Shown in pieces: positions 44,425 through 53,000 of a stretch of DNA of 64,000 nt. A program made the position numbers and the translations under genes. Positions within the stretch are counted from its first letter, which is position 1. The number at the start of each line of letters is the position of its first letter. The stretch is from Phytohabitans sp037414955 (GTDB lineage: Bacteria > Actinomycetota > Actinomycetes > Mycobacteriales > Micromonosporaceae). The notes beneath the pieces were generated by a model that was given only the letters and a program-made list of their open reading frames with translations, had not been told where the DNA came from and did not search any database. The stretch spans positions 1 to 64,000 of the forward strand of contig JBBEWH010000030.1 in the NCBI GenBank assembly GCA_037414955.1, in the 5' to 3' direction.

Positions 44425-45420
44425 TTAGAGGGTGGTGGAGAGGGCTTTGACGGGCATCTTCAGGTCTTCCAGGAGGGCTAGGTCTTCGGTGGCGGGGCGG
44501 CCCAGGGTCGTCAGGTAGTTGCCGACGATCACCGCGTTGATGCCGCCCAGGAGGCCGTCTCGGGTGCCCAGGTCGCCGAGCGTGATCTCGCGACCGCCGG
44601 CGTACCGCAAAATGGTGCGTGGCATCGCGAGCCGGAACGCGGCGATCGCGCGCAGCGCGTCGCGAGCCTCGACCACCGGGCGGTCGCCGAGCGGCGTGCC
44701 CGGCCGGGGGTTCAGGAAGTTGAGCGGCACCTCGTGCGGGTCGAGCGCGGCGAGCTGCGCCGCGAACTCGGCGCGCTGCGCCACCGTCTCGCCGAGGCCG
44801 AGGATGCCGCCGCAGCACACCTCCATGCCGGAGTCGCGCACCATGCGCAGCGTCTCCCAGCGCTCCTCCCAGCTGTGGGTGCTGACCACGTTGGGGAAGT
44901 AGGAGCGGCAGGTCTCCAGATTGTGGTTGTAGCGGTGCACGCCCATCTCGACGAGCTCGTCGACCTGCGCCTGGGTGAGCATGCCGAGCGAGGCGGCGAC
45001 CTGGATGTCGACGGCGGCCTTGATGGCGGCGACGCCGTCGCGCATCTGGCTCATGAGCCGCTCGTCGGGGCCGCGGACGGCCGCCACGATGCAGAACTCG
45101 GTGGCCCCGGTCGCCGCGGTCTGCTTGGCGGCCTCGACCAGTGACGGGATGTCGAGCCACACGGACCGCACCGGGGAGGTGAACAGCCCGGACTGGGAGC
45201 AGAAGTGGCAGTCCTCGGGGCAGCCGCCGGTCTTGAGTGACACGATGCCCTCGACCTCGACCTCCGGCCCGCACCAGCGCATGCGCACGTCGTGGGCGAG
45301 TTGGAGCGCGTCGGGCAGGTGCTCGTCGGGCAGCTGGAGCACGGCCAGGACGCCGGCCTCGTCGAGGCCGACGCCACGCTCGAGCACCTGGTCACGGGCG
45401 AGGTCGAGGATCTCTGGCAT
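44425..45420 (-). CDS. bioB: Biotin synthase
   Basis: 331-residue radical SAM enzyme inserting sulfur into dethiobiotin. The [4Fe-4S] motif is GGCPEDCHFCSQ (about residues 65-76, C-x3-C-x2-C). Further family segments are YNHNLETCRSYFPNVVSTHSW (about 160), CCGGILGLGE (about 195), LNFLNPRPGTPLG (about 228) and the Arg-containing ILRYAGGREITLGD (about 270). It is divergent from bioF across 44 bases that must hold both promoters. Full length for the family. Confidence 0.95.
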   Translation of the reverse strand: MPEILDLARDQVLERGVGLDEAGVLAVLQLPDEHLPDALQLAHDVRMRWCGPEVEVEGIVSLKTGGCPEDCHFCSQSGLFTSPVRSVWLDIPSLVEAAKQTAATGATEFCIVAAVRGPDERLMSQMRDGVAAIKAAVDIQVAASLGMLTQAQVDELVEMGVHRYNHNLETCRSYFPNVVSTHSWEERWETLRMVRDSGMEVCCGGILGLGETVAQRAEFAAQLAALDPHEVPLNFLNPRPGTPLGDRPVVEARDALRAIAAFRLAMPRTILRYAGGREITLGDLGTRDGLLGGINAVIVGNYLTTLGRPATEDLALLEDLKMPVKALSTTL

Positions 45421-45464
45421 GGTCGTACCCTACAAGGCGCAGTGTGATTCTCGGGGGGTGCGGC

Positions 45465-46598
45465 ATGGATGCCTGGTTAGCGGCGCTGGAGCGGCGCGCG
45501 GAGCTGCGGGCGAAAGCCGGCCTCGCGCGCGAGCTGCGCCCGCGCGGGCCGGGCGACCAGGTCGTCGACCTGGCCGGCAACGACTATCTGGGCCTGGCCA
45601 TCCACCCGGAGGTGATCGCCGCCGCGCGCACGGCCTTGACGGGGTACGGCTTGGGAGCCACCGGTTCCCGGTTGGTCCGCGGCTCGACGGACGCCCATCG
45701 CGAGCTGGAACGCGAGCTGGCCAGCTGGCTCGGCGTCGAGGCGGCGCTGGTGTTCTCGTCCGGCTACCTGGCGAACCTGGGCGCGGTGCGGGCGCTGTGC
45801 CGGGCGAACACGGTGCTGGTCAGCGACGCGCACAACCACGCGTCGCTGATCGACGGGTGCCGGCTGGCGGGCGCGGAGACGATCGTCACACCCCACGCGG
45901 ACGTGGCGGCCATCGACATAGCGCTCGCGGGGGCCGCGGGAAGGGCCGTCGTGGTGACGGAATCGATCTTCTCGGTGGACGGCGACCTGGCCCCGCTGGC
46001 CGAGCTGCACGCGGTGACCCGGCGGCACGGCGCGCTGCTGCTCGTCGACGACGCGCACGCGCTGGGCGTACTCGGACCGGACGGCGCCGGGGGAGTCGCG
46101 GCCGCGGGACTGGCCGGCGAGCCGGACGTGGTGGTGACCGCGACGCTGTCCAAGTCGCTCGGCGCGGCGGGCGGCGTGGTGGCCGGGCCCCGGGCGCTGG
46201 TGCGGCACCTGGTGGACACCGGGCGCACGTTCCTCTACGACACCGCGCCGCCGCCCGCGGTCGCGGCGGGCGCGCTCGCCGCCCTGCGGCTCGCCCGCGA
46301 CGCGCACGCGGCACGGGCCGACCTGGCGGCGCGGGCCACCGAAGCGGTACGCCGGTTGCGCGCCGCCGGCCTCACCGTGTCCACTCCGGACGGCGCTGTG
46401 GTGTCGGTGACCGCGCCCGGGCCCGAGGCAGCGGTAGCCTGGGCCGGGGACTGCCGGGACCGCGGTGTGGCGGTCGGTTGCTTCCGCCCGCCGTCCACAC
46501 CGGACAGCCGGGCCCGGCTCCGGTTGACCGTCAACGTCGGCGTGCCGCGCGCCGACTTCGACCGGGCTCTCGATGTGATCGTGGAGTGCGCACCATGA
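45465..46598 (+). CDS. bioF: 8-amino-7-oxononanoate synthase
   Basis: 377-residue PLP-dependent alpha-oxoamine synthase that condenses pimeloyl thioester with alanine, the first committed ring-precursor step of biotin synthesis. Family marks are DLAGNDYLGLAIHPE (about 38), GLGATGSRLVRGSTDAHRELE (about 62), LLVDDAHALGVLGPDG (about 193) and the PLP-binding Lys in TATLSKSLGAAGG (about 230). The ATG at 45465 follows GGGGGGTGCGGC. The stop overlaps the start of bioD (ATGA). bioA is not in this window. Confidence 0.94.
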   Translation: MDAWLAALERRAELRAKAGLARELRPRGPGDQVVDLAGNDYLGLAIHPEVIAAARTALTGYGLGATGSRLVRGSTDAHRELERELASWLGVEAALVFSSGYLANLGAVRALCRANTVLVSDAHNHASLIDGCRLAGAETIVTPHADVAAIDIALAGAAGRAVVVTESIFSVDGDLAPLAELHAVTRRHGALLLVDDAHALGVLGPDGAGGVAAAGLAGEPDVVVTATLSKSLGAAGGVVAGPRALVRHLVDTGRTFLYDTAPPPAVAAGALAALRLARDAHAARADLAARATEAVRRLRAAGLTVSTPDGAVVSVTAPGPEAAVAWAGDCRDRGVAVGCFRPPSTPDSRARLRLTVNVGVPRADFDRALDVIVECAP

Positions 46599-47323
46599 GT
46601 TCGGAGTGGCGTGGCGCGGTCGTGGTGACCGGCACCGACACGGATGTGGGCAAGACCATCGTCACGGCGGCCATCATCGCCGCGGCGCAGGCCGCCGGCC
46701 TGCGGGTCGCGATGGTCAAGCCCGGTCAGACGGGTACGGCGACCGGCATACCGTCCGATGTGGAGGTCGTGAACCGGCTGGCCGCCCCGGCCACGGCGCG
46801 CGTGCTGGCGACATACCCGGACGCGCTGGCGCCGCTGGCCGCCGCCCGGGTGGCGGAGTTGCCGCCGCTGGAGCTGTACGCGGTGGTCGACGAGGTGCGG
46901 GCCGAAGCCGAGAAGCACGACCTGGTCCTGGTGGAGGGCGCCGGCGGGCTGCTGGTGCCGATGGGCCTGCGGCCGTCGGGCGAGTCCTGGACGGTCGCCG
47001 ACCTGGCCGTCTCGCTGGACGCGCGGGCGGTGGTCGTGGCGCGCGCCGGCCTCGGCACGCTCAACCACACCGCGCTCACCCTGGAGGCGCTGGACCGGCG
47101 CAGCGTGCCGGCGGGCGTGGTCTTGGGCGCCTGGCCACCGGAGCCGGAGCTGGTGCACTGGGAGAACCTGAGCGAGTTGCTCCCGACGCTGGTCGGCGCG
47201 CTGCCCGACGGCGCCGGCGCCCTGGAGCCCGGCGTCTTCCAACGCTCGGCACCAGGTTGGCTAACCCCCGCCCTCTACGGCGTCCTAGACGACTGGCGCA
47301 CCTGGGCCGAAGAGGTCTCCTGA
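46595..47323 (+). CDS. bioD: Dethiobiotin synthetase
   Basis: 242-residue P-loop carboxylase-type ligase forming the ureido ring of dethiobiotin. The Walker A is VVTGTDTDVGKTIVTAA (about 10-26), the substrate Lys lies in VKPGQTG (about 43), and the VLVEGAGGLLVPM strand (about 112) is conserved. ATG at 46595 overlaps the bioF stop. A long in-frame extension to 44975 is only an artefact of an open frame opposite bioB. The gene is followed by a 32-base-arm inverted repeat. Confidence 0.94.
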   Translation: MSSEWRGAVVVTGTDTDVGKTIVTAAIIAAAQAAGLRVAMVKPGQTGTATGIPSDVEVVNRLAAPATARVLATYPDALAPLAAARVAELPPLELYAVVDEVRAEAEKHDLVLVEGAGGLLVPMGLRPSGESWTVADLAVSLDARAVVVARAGLGTLNHTALTLEALDRRSVPAGVVLGAWPPEPELVHWENLSELLPTLVGALPDGAGALEPGVFQRSAPGWLTPALYGVLDDWRTWAEEVS

Positions 47324-47361
47324 CCCTTCCGCCCTCCGCGCCCCGCCCCGCCCCTCCACCG

Positions 47362-47445
47362 AGTCGTTGATCGAGGAGAAATCGTGGCTATCATGTCCGG
47401 ATTTATCGTGACTTGATAGCCACGACTCTTCCTCGATCAACGACT
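47362..47445. repeat. Long-arm inverted repeat after bioD (third repeat type)
   Basis: AGTCGTTGATCGAGGAGAAA followed by TCGTGGCTATCA pairs with TGATAGCCACGACTCTTCCT followed by CGATCAACGACT, 32-base arms with few mismatches around a 20-base AT-rich loop. It ends at the stop codon of the minus-strand P450 gene and may act as a bidirectional terminator. Only one copy in the window. Confidence 0.85.
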
Positions 47446-48637
47446 AGGCAGACGGGCGGGGCGCCCTGATCATGAAGGTGTCGGGTATGCGGAAGGAGAG
47501 GTTGTCGGGGGTCCAGGGGGCGCGCACGACCTCGACGCCGTGCAGCAGCGTGGCCGCCTCGGCGACCACGATCGCCGCCTCCATCCGGGCGAGTTGCGCG
47601 CCCACGCAGCGGTGCGCGCCCGCGCCGAAGGCCAGGTGCCGCCGGGAGCCGGGCTGGCCAGGGTGGAAGCCGTCCGGGTCGGCCACCACGGCGGGATCGC
47701 GGCCGGCGCGGGCCAGCCACAGCACGACACTGGTGCCGCGGGCGACCGGCGCACCGCCCAACGCGGTGTCGTGAGCGGCGACCCGGCGCCAGGTGACGAT
47801 CGGCGGTTCCAGGCGCAGGCCCTCTTCGACCACGTCGTCGACGTCGACCGTGCCGGCGCGCAGCCCGTCCAGGACGGCGGGCTCGCCGGCCAGCCGGTGC
47901 AGCAGCAGCGTCAGGAACTGCGACGTGGTCTCCTGGCCGGCCACCAGCAGGAAGAACAGCGCGCCCACGACCACGTCGACCGGGTGCCCGTCCGCCCGCA
48001 GTCGTGCGGCCAGCCCAGGACCGGTGGCGGCGAACTCCCGCAACACTGCGTGGAACCGTCCGACGGTGTCCGCGAGCGCGAGCTGCCGGTCCGGATCGAG
48101 CGGTGCCCAGAACAGCTCCAGTGCGGACCGGGCGAACTCCTTCACCGCCTCGACCTTCGCGTCCGGCAGGTCGACGAGCCGGGCCAGCACCAGCAGCGGC
48201 AGATCGGCGGCCAGTTCGGCGTACAGGTCGACAGGATCGCCGGTGGTGAGCGCGGTCCGGAGCCGGCCGACCCGCTCGCGCACGACGGCGGTCAGCCACG
48301 GCCGCTGCGCCGCCACTCGGTGCGGGTGCAGCGCGTCGGCCACGATGCCCCGGATCGCCGGGTGGCTGTGGCCGCCGTTGTTGGCGAGGGTGGGCGGCAG
48401 GCGGAAACGGTGGCGGGCGAGCACGCGCAGTGCCGCGACGGGCATCGGGGTGACGGCGTCGAGCGCGTTGTCCGGCGGGAACGTCGACGGGTCGGCGAGC
48501 ACCTCGCGCACCAGCGCGTGCCGGGTGACCACGAGGTGGGGCACGCCGACGTGGTCGGTGACCGTCAGGACGTCCGGCCGACCCCCGGTATCCAGCCAAC
48601 TCCGGAACAGCACGCCGGCCAGGCTACCGGCTCCCAT
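47444..48637 (-). CDS. Cytochrome P450, bounded by hairpin-repeat halves
   Basis: 397-residue P450. Motifs: I-helix LLVAGQETTSQFLT (about 235), ExxR in EEGLRLEPP (about 279), heme loop FGAGAHRCVGAQLARME (Cys about 346). The ATG at 48637 lies in the GATCATGGG of one hairpin repeat, and the final FMIRAPRPSA is read from the half repeat at the other end, so both ends of the coding region were set by repeat insertion. An internal GTG (residue 9) is a possible older start. No redox partner or pathway gene is adjacent; the substrate is unknown. The P450 lies between bioD and the fxs loci, unrelated to either by sequence. Confidence 0.9.
   Translation of the reverse strand: MGAGSLAGVLFRSWLDTGGRPDVLTVTDHVGVPHLVVTRHALVREVLADPSTFPPDNALDAVTPMPVAALRVLARHRFRLPPTLANNGGHSHPAIRGIVADALHPHRVAAQRPWLTAVVRERVGRLRTALTTGDPVDLYAELAADLPLLVLARLVDLPDAKVEAVKEFARSALELFWAPLDPDRQLALADTVGRFHAVLREFAATGPGLAARLRADGHPVDVVVGALFFLLVAGQETTSQFLTLLLHRLAGEPAVLDGLRAGTVDVDDVVEEGLRLEPPIVTWRRVAAHDTALGGAPVARGTSVVLWLARAGRDPAVVADPDGFHPGQPGSRRHLAFGAGAHRCVGAQLARMEAAIVVAEAATLLHGVEVVRAPWTPDNLSFRIPDTFMIRAPRPSA
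47460..47475. repeat. Hairpin repeat, right half only (copy 15)
   Basis: GCGCCCTGATCATGAAG corresponds to the outer right arm of the CCATGATCA family. It encodes the last P450 residues on the minus strand and directly follows the long-arm inverted repeat, which may have interrupted the full copy. Confidence 0.6.
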
Positions 48638-48747
48638 GATCAGGGCGGGGGGGGAGCACGTGTTCAGTCTAGGTTGCGGCCGGGCACCCATGTCGCCGGC
48701 CTACATATATTTGTTAAGAACGACTTGACGGACGCCCTGATCATGGG
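48634..48747. repeat. Hairpin repeat, copy 16, with an inserted centre
   Basis: Outer arms CCATGATCAGGGCG and GACGCCCTGATCATGG remain, but a G8 run and about 65 bases of AT-richer DNA (GTTCAGTCTAGG...ACATATATTTG) replace part of the left arm. The left arm gives the P450 its start codon; the right arm lies upstream of fxsC. The rest of the gap to 48849 is AT-rich and probably holds the fxsC promoter. Confidence 0.75.
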
Positions 48748-48848
48748 TTGGCATACACGGTCTTCACACGAGCGTCGTTACGATCAGTTCTCACCTATAT
48801 ACTCACCGCAAGCTATATCGTGCCGGTCGCTCCGTTCAGGAGGGCAGG

Positions 48849-50081
48849 TTGCTGTACTTCTTTCTCAGCTACGCCCGAGGCGACGACGACGACTCCGTGC
48901 AAAAGTTCTTCTACGACCTGTCCGCCGAGGTGCGGGCCCATGCCGGGCTCGCGGCCGATGTGGAGGTCGGGTTCTTCGACGTGCACAGCCTCGAGGTCGG
49001 CGCGACGTGGTCGCCACGCCTGGTGGAGGCGTTGTCGCAGTGCCGGTCGTTCCTCGCGCTCGTGTCGCCGCGATACCTGGTCAGCGACCCGTGCGGTCGG
49101 GAGTGGGCCATCTTCGCCGACCGGCTGCGCCGCTACGAGCGGGATGTCGGTGTCATGCCGTCCGCCCTGCTGCCGCTGCTGTGGCTGCCGCCGCCACATC
49201 TGCCACGCGCCGTGGCCGCGCTGCAGTATGACAACGACAGCCTGCCCGAGGCGTACGGTCGCACCGGGTTGCGGCAGCTCATCCGCCTGCAGCGGCACCG
49301 GGACAACTACTACGAGCTGATCGTGGAGCTGGCGCGGCAGATCGTGCGCACCGCACACGCCCACGACCTGCCGGCGGCGGACGCGGTCGACTTCGCGGAC
49401 GTGCGGAGCGTGTTCGACCCCGCGGCCGCCAGGACGGAGGAGCCGGCGGACCCGTCGACGCAGTATGTCCACTTTGTCGTCGCGGCACCCGCCCGCGACG
49501 AACTGGCCACCGACGCCCTCGCGGCGGTGGGCCGGGACGCCCAGTACTACGGCGCGACCTCGCAGGAGTGGGCGCCCTACCGGCCGATGCTGCCGGTGCC
49601 GATCGCGGACCACGCCCGCGCGGTCGCCGAGCGGCGCAGGTTCAGTTCGGGTGTCGCGGACACCACCGCACTCGCCGAACGGATCGGGGACGCCCGGCGC
49701 GCCAACCAGATCGTCGTGCTGCTCGTGGACGCGTGGGCGACCATGCTGCGCGAGTACCGGCAGGCCCTCGCCGAGTGCAACCAGCTCGACCGGGACGTCG
49801 ATGACCCGGTCACCGCGGTCATGGTGCCGCTCAACCACGACGACCAGCAGGCGCAGGCACACCGGTGGCAGCTGGTCGACTCGCTGCGCGCCATCTTCTA
49901 CCGGCGCGCGGTGCACGGCGACGACGTGATGTTCCGCTCCAGCATCCTGACCCACCAGGCGTTCGACGCCGACCTCCAGGTGGTGCTGGAGGCGGCGCGG
50001 AACAGGCTGTTCAGCAAGGGCACCGTGCACAACCGGCCACCAGGCCAGTCGATGCGCCGGCCCATCTTGGAAGGCCCGTGA
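48849..50081 (+). CDS. fxsC: TIR-like protein FxsC, fxs locus 1
   Basis: 410-residue protein. The TTG at 48849 follows AGGAGGGCAGG and matches the start of the paralogue at 60806 (MRYFFLSY). The TIR-like domain is about 1-160 (LYFFLSYARGDDD, VGFFDVHSLEVGATWSPRLVEALSQC, PCGREWAIF). The C-terminal FxsC-specific domain (about 205-385) contains YVHFVVAAPARDE and QIVVLLVDAWAT. It ends in RPILEGP, the same seven residues as its paralogue. It is 4 bases before fxsT. The family is known only as part of FxSxx-COOH peptide loci; a TIR fold may bind or cut NAD or assemble signalling complexes, which is not shown here. Confidence 0.88.
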   Translation: MLYFFLSYARGDDDDSVQKFFYDLSAEVRAHAGLAADVEVGFFDVHSLEVGATWSPRLVEALSQCRSFLALVSPRYLVSDPCGREWAIFADRLRRYERDVGVMPSALLPLLWLPPPHLPRAVAALQYDNDSLPEAYGRTGLRQLIRLQRHRDNYYELIVELARQIVRTAHAHDLPAADAVDFADVRSVFDPAAARTEEPADPSTQYVHFVVAAPARDELATDALAAVGRDAQYYGATSQEWAPYRPMLPVPIADHARAVAERRRFSSGVADTTALAERIGDARRANQIVVLLVDAWATMLREYRQALAECNQLDRDVDDPVTAVMVPLNHDDQQAQAHRWQLVDSLRAIFYRRAVHGDDVMFRSSILTHQAFDADLQVVLEAARNRLFSKGTVHNRPPGQSMRRPILEGP

Positions 50082-50085
50082 GCCG

Positions 50086-53000
50086 ATGACCGACGACGGA
50101 ACGATCATCACCTTTTACTCGTACAAGGGTGGCACCGGCCGGACGATGGCCGTCGCCAACGTCGCGTGGATCCTGGCGGCCAGCGGCAAGCGGGTGCTGG
50201 CCGTCGACTGGGATCTGGAGTCGCCCGGCCTGCATCGCTACTTCCACCCGTTCCTGGCCGACAAGAAGCTGCGCAGTTCCCGCGGGGTCATCGATCTCAT
50301 CCGGGACTTCGCGGCGGCGGCGGTGGATCCGCAGACCGCCGGCGACGACCCGGACTGGTTCCGCCGGTACGCCGACGTCGAGCGGGAGGCGGTGTCGCTC
50401 GGGTGGCGGTTCCCCGACCCCGGGGTGATCGACCTGTTGCCGGCCGGCCAGCAGGACCCGTCGTACTCGGGCGCGGTCAGCACGTTCGAGTGGCCGGCGT
50501 TCTACGACCGGCTCAACGGCGGGGTGTTCCTGGCGGCGCTGCGGGAAAACATGCGGCGGCACTACGACTACGTGCTGATCGACAGCCGCACCGGGCTCAG
50601 CGACACGGCGGGGATCTGCACGGTGCAACTGCCCGACATCGTGGTCGACTGCTTCACGCTGAGCGAGCAGAGCATCGACGGCGCGGTCTCCGTCGCCGAC
50701 TCCATCACCAGCCAGCGCGGCGGAGAGCCGATCCGGATCCGGCCCGTGCCGATGCGGGTCGAGGACGCCGAGCAGGTCAAACTGGAGGCGGGCCGGGACT
50801 ATGCCCGCGCCCGGTTCGCGCCGTACCTCGGGCTCGACCCCGAAGCCGCGGACCAGTACTGGGGCGACGTCGAGATCCCGTACAAACCGTTCTTCGCGTA
50901 CGAGGAGATCCTCGCGGTGTTCGGCGAGCGGTCCCGGCAGGAGCACTCGCTGCTCGCCTCGTTCGAGCGGTTGACCGGCGCCCTGACCGACGGCGAGGTG
51001 CGCGAGCTGCCGCCGATCGAGGAACGGGAACGGCGCCGGATCCTGGCCGAGTACGAGCGCACCAAGCCCGCCGCCGTCACCGACGTGCTGATCAGCTACT
51101 CGGCGACGGATCGCACCTGGGGCGAGTGGATCGGCGGCGAGTTGAGCCGAGCGGGCCTGCGCGTCCTCCTCCAGCAGATCGACTTCTCGGCCGACGCCGG
51201 CAAGCCGACCGACATCCGGGAGCACGTCGACGCCGTGAACCGGGTACTCGTGCTGCTGTCCCAGGACTACGTCAAGGCGCCCAACGCCGCCGAGTTCTGG
51301 CGCCTGGTCGCCGCCCGGGACCCGGCGGGCGGTGACCGTTTTCTCGTCTCGGCCCGCATCGATGGCCGACGGGTGCCCGCACCGTACAGCGAGCGGCAGC
51401 CGGCGGTGGACTTCGGCAACCTGCCCGAGGAACGGGCCCGGGAGGCCCTGCTGACCGCGTTCGGCCTGCCCTACCCGCCGACCCGGCCGGACCGGCGGGG
51501 GGCGGACGACCGGCTGGCGCCCCGGTACCCGGCCACCCAGCCGCCGATCTGGAACGTGCCGCAGCGCAACGCGACCTTCACCGGCCGCGCCGCCCTGCTC
51601 GACGGCCTGCGCAATCGACTGGCCGCCAGCGTCACCGTCGTGGTGCCGCAGGCGCTCTACGGCCTGAGCGGCGTGGGCAAGACCCAGGTCGCGCTGGAGT
51701 ACGCCCACCGCTTCGCCGCCGACTACGACATCGTCTGGTGGATCTCGGCCGAGCAGCCCGGTGTGGCCCGAGCCGCGCTCGCCGAGCTGGCCACCCGGCT
51801 GGGCCTACCCGCGGTGGAGAACGTCGGCGAGCGGGTCGACGCGGTCCTGGACGCGCTGCGCCGGGGGGAGCCGACCCATCGGTGGCTGCTCGTCTACGAC
51901 AACGCGGAAGATCCGGAGGCGGTCCGGCCGTACCTGCCGCAAGGTACTGGACATGTGCTGCTCACGTCGCGAAACGCAGCGTGGAGCCGGCTGGCCAGCG
52001 CGGTGGAGGTCGGGGCGTTCAGTCGGGACGAGAGCGTCGCACTGCTCCGCGGCCGCGTGCGCGACCTGTCCGCGGCCGACGCTGACCAGGTCGCGGAGAA
52101 GCTCGGCGACCTGCCGCTCGCCATCGAACAGGCCGGCGCCTGGCTGGCGACCACCGCGATGTCCGTCGCCCGGTACCTCGAACTGCTCGACACCCGGCTG
52201 CCCCAGGTGTTGGCCGAGAATCCGCCGCCGGCGTACCCGCGAACCGCCGCCGCCACCTGGCTGCTGTCGCTGGAGCGGCTGCGGGAGCAGATGCCGGCGG
52301 CGGCGAAGATGCTGGAACTGTGCGCGTTCTTCGGCCCGGAGCCGATCCCGATGCGCCTGGTCAACAGCGAGCGCTTCGTCGAGGTGCTGTTGCCGCTCGA
52401 CCCGTCGCTCAACGAGCCGCTGCTGCAGGGGCGGTTGGTGCAGGAGGTCGGCCGGTACGCGCTGGCCAGTGTGGACACCGGCCACACCAGCATCCAGCTG
52501 CACCGGTTGGTGCAGGCCGTGATCCGGGACCGGTTGCCGGAAGCGGAGCGGGTGGCGAACCGCCGCCACGTGCACGAGATCCTCGCGGCGGCGAACCCGA
52601 AGGCCCCCGACGAGCCGGCCGACTGGGAGGATTACCGGCAACTGCGGCTACACCTGCGCGCGTCCGGAGCGCTGGAGTCGACGACGCCGGCGGCGCGCCA
52701 GCTCGTCATCGACATGGTCAACTATCTGGGCCGGATCAGCGACTACCAGGGCAGCCAGGAGTTGGCGGAGGAAGCGCTCGCCGCGTGGCGCGCGACACGT
52801 GCCGGATCGGATGATCTCACGTCGCTCTGGCTCCAGGTGCATCTGGCGAACGCGCTGCGTTCCCAGGCGCGGTACGCCGAGGCACACGCGATCGGTGAGG
52901 CGACGCACCGCGCGCTGGTCGAGAACGGCGGCGCCGATCACCCGTACGTCATCGCCTGCCTCAGCGGCCGCGCCGCGGACCTCCGTGGACTAGGACGGTA

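Noticed and set aside
44975..46594. A 1600-base plus-strand N-terminal extension of bioD
   Set aside because: The frame runs opposite bioB and out of frame through bioF; the real bioD begins at 46595 with its own P-loop and an ATGA coupling.
47362..48747. An insertion sequence or transposon around the P450
   Set aside because: Inverted repeats are present on both sides, but no transposase or resolvase is encoded and the repeats belong to families found throughout the window.
48849..50081. FxsC as a stand-alone antiphage TIR protein (Thoeris-like)
   Set aside because: The partner genes and the C-terminal domain are those of FxSxx-COOH loci; no ThsA-like effector is present. A defence role is kept only as a hypothesis for the whole locus.
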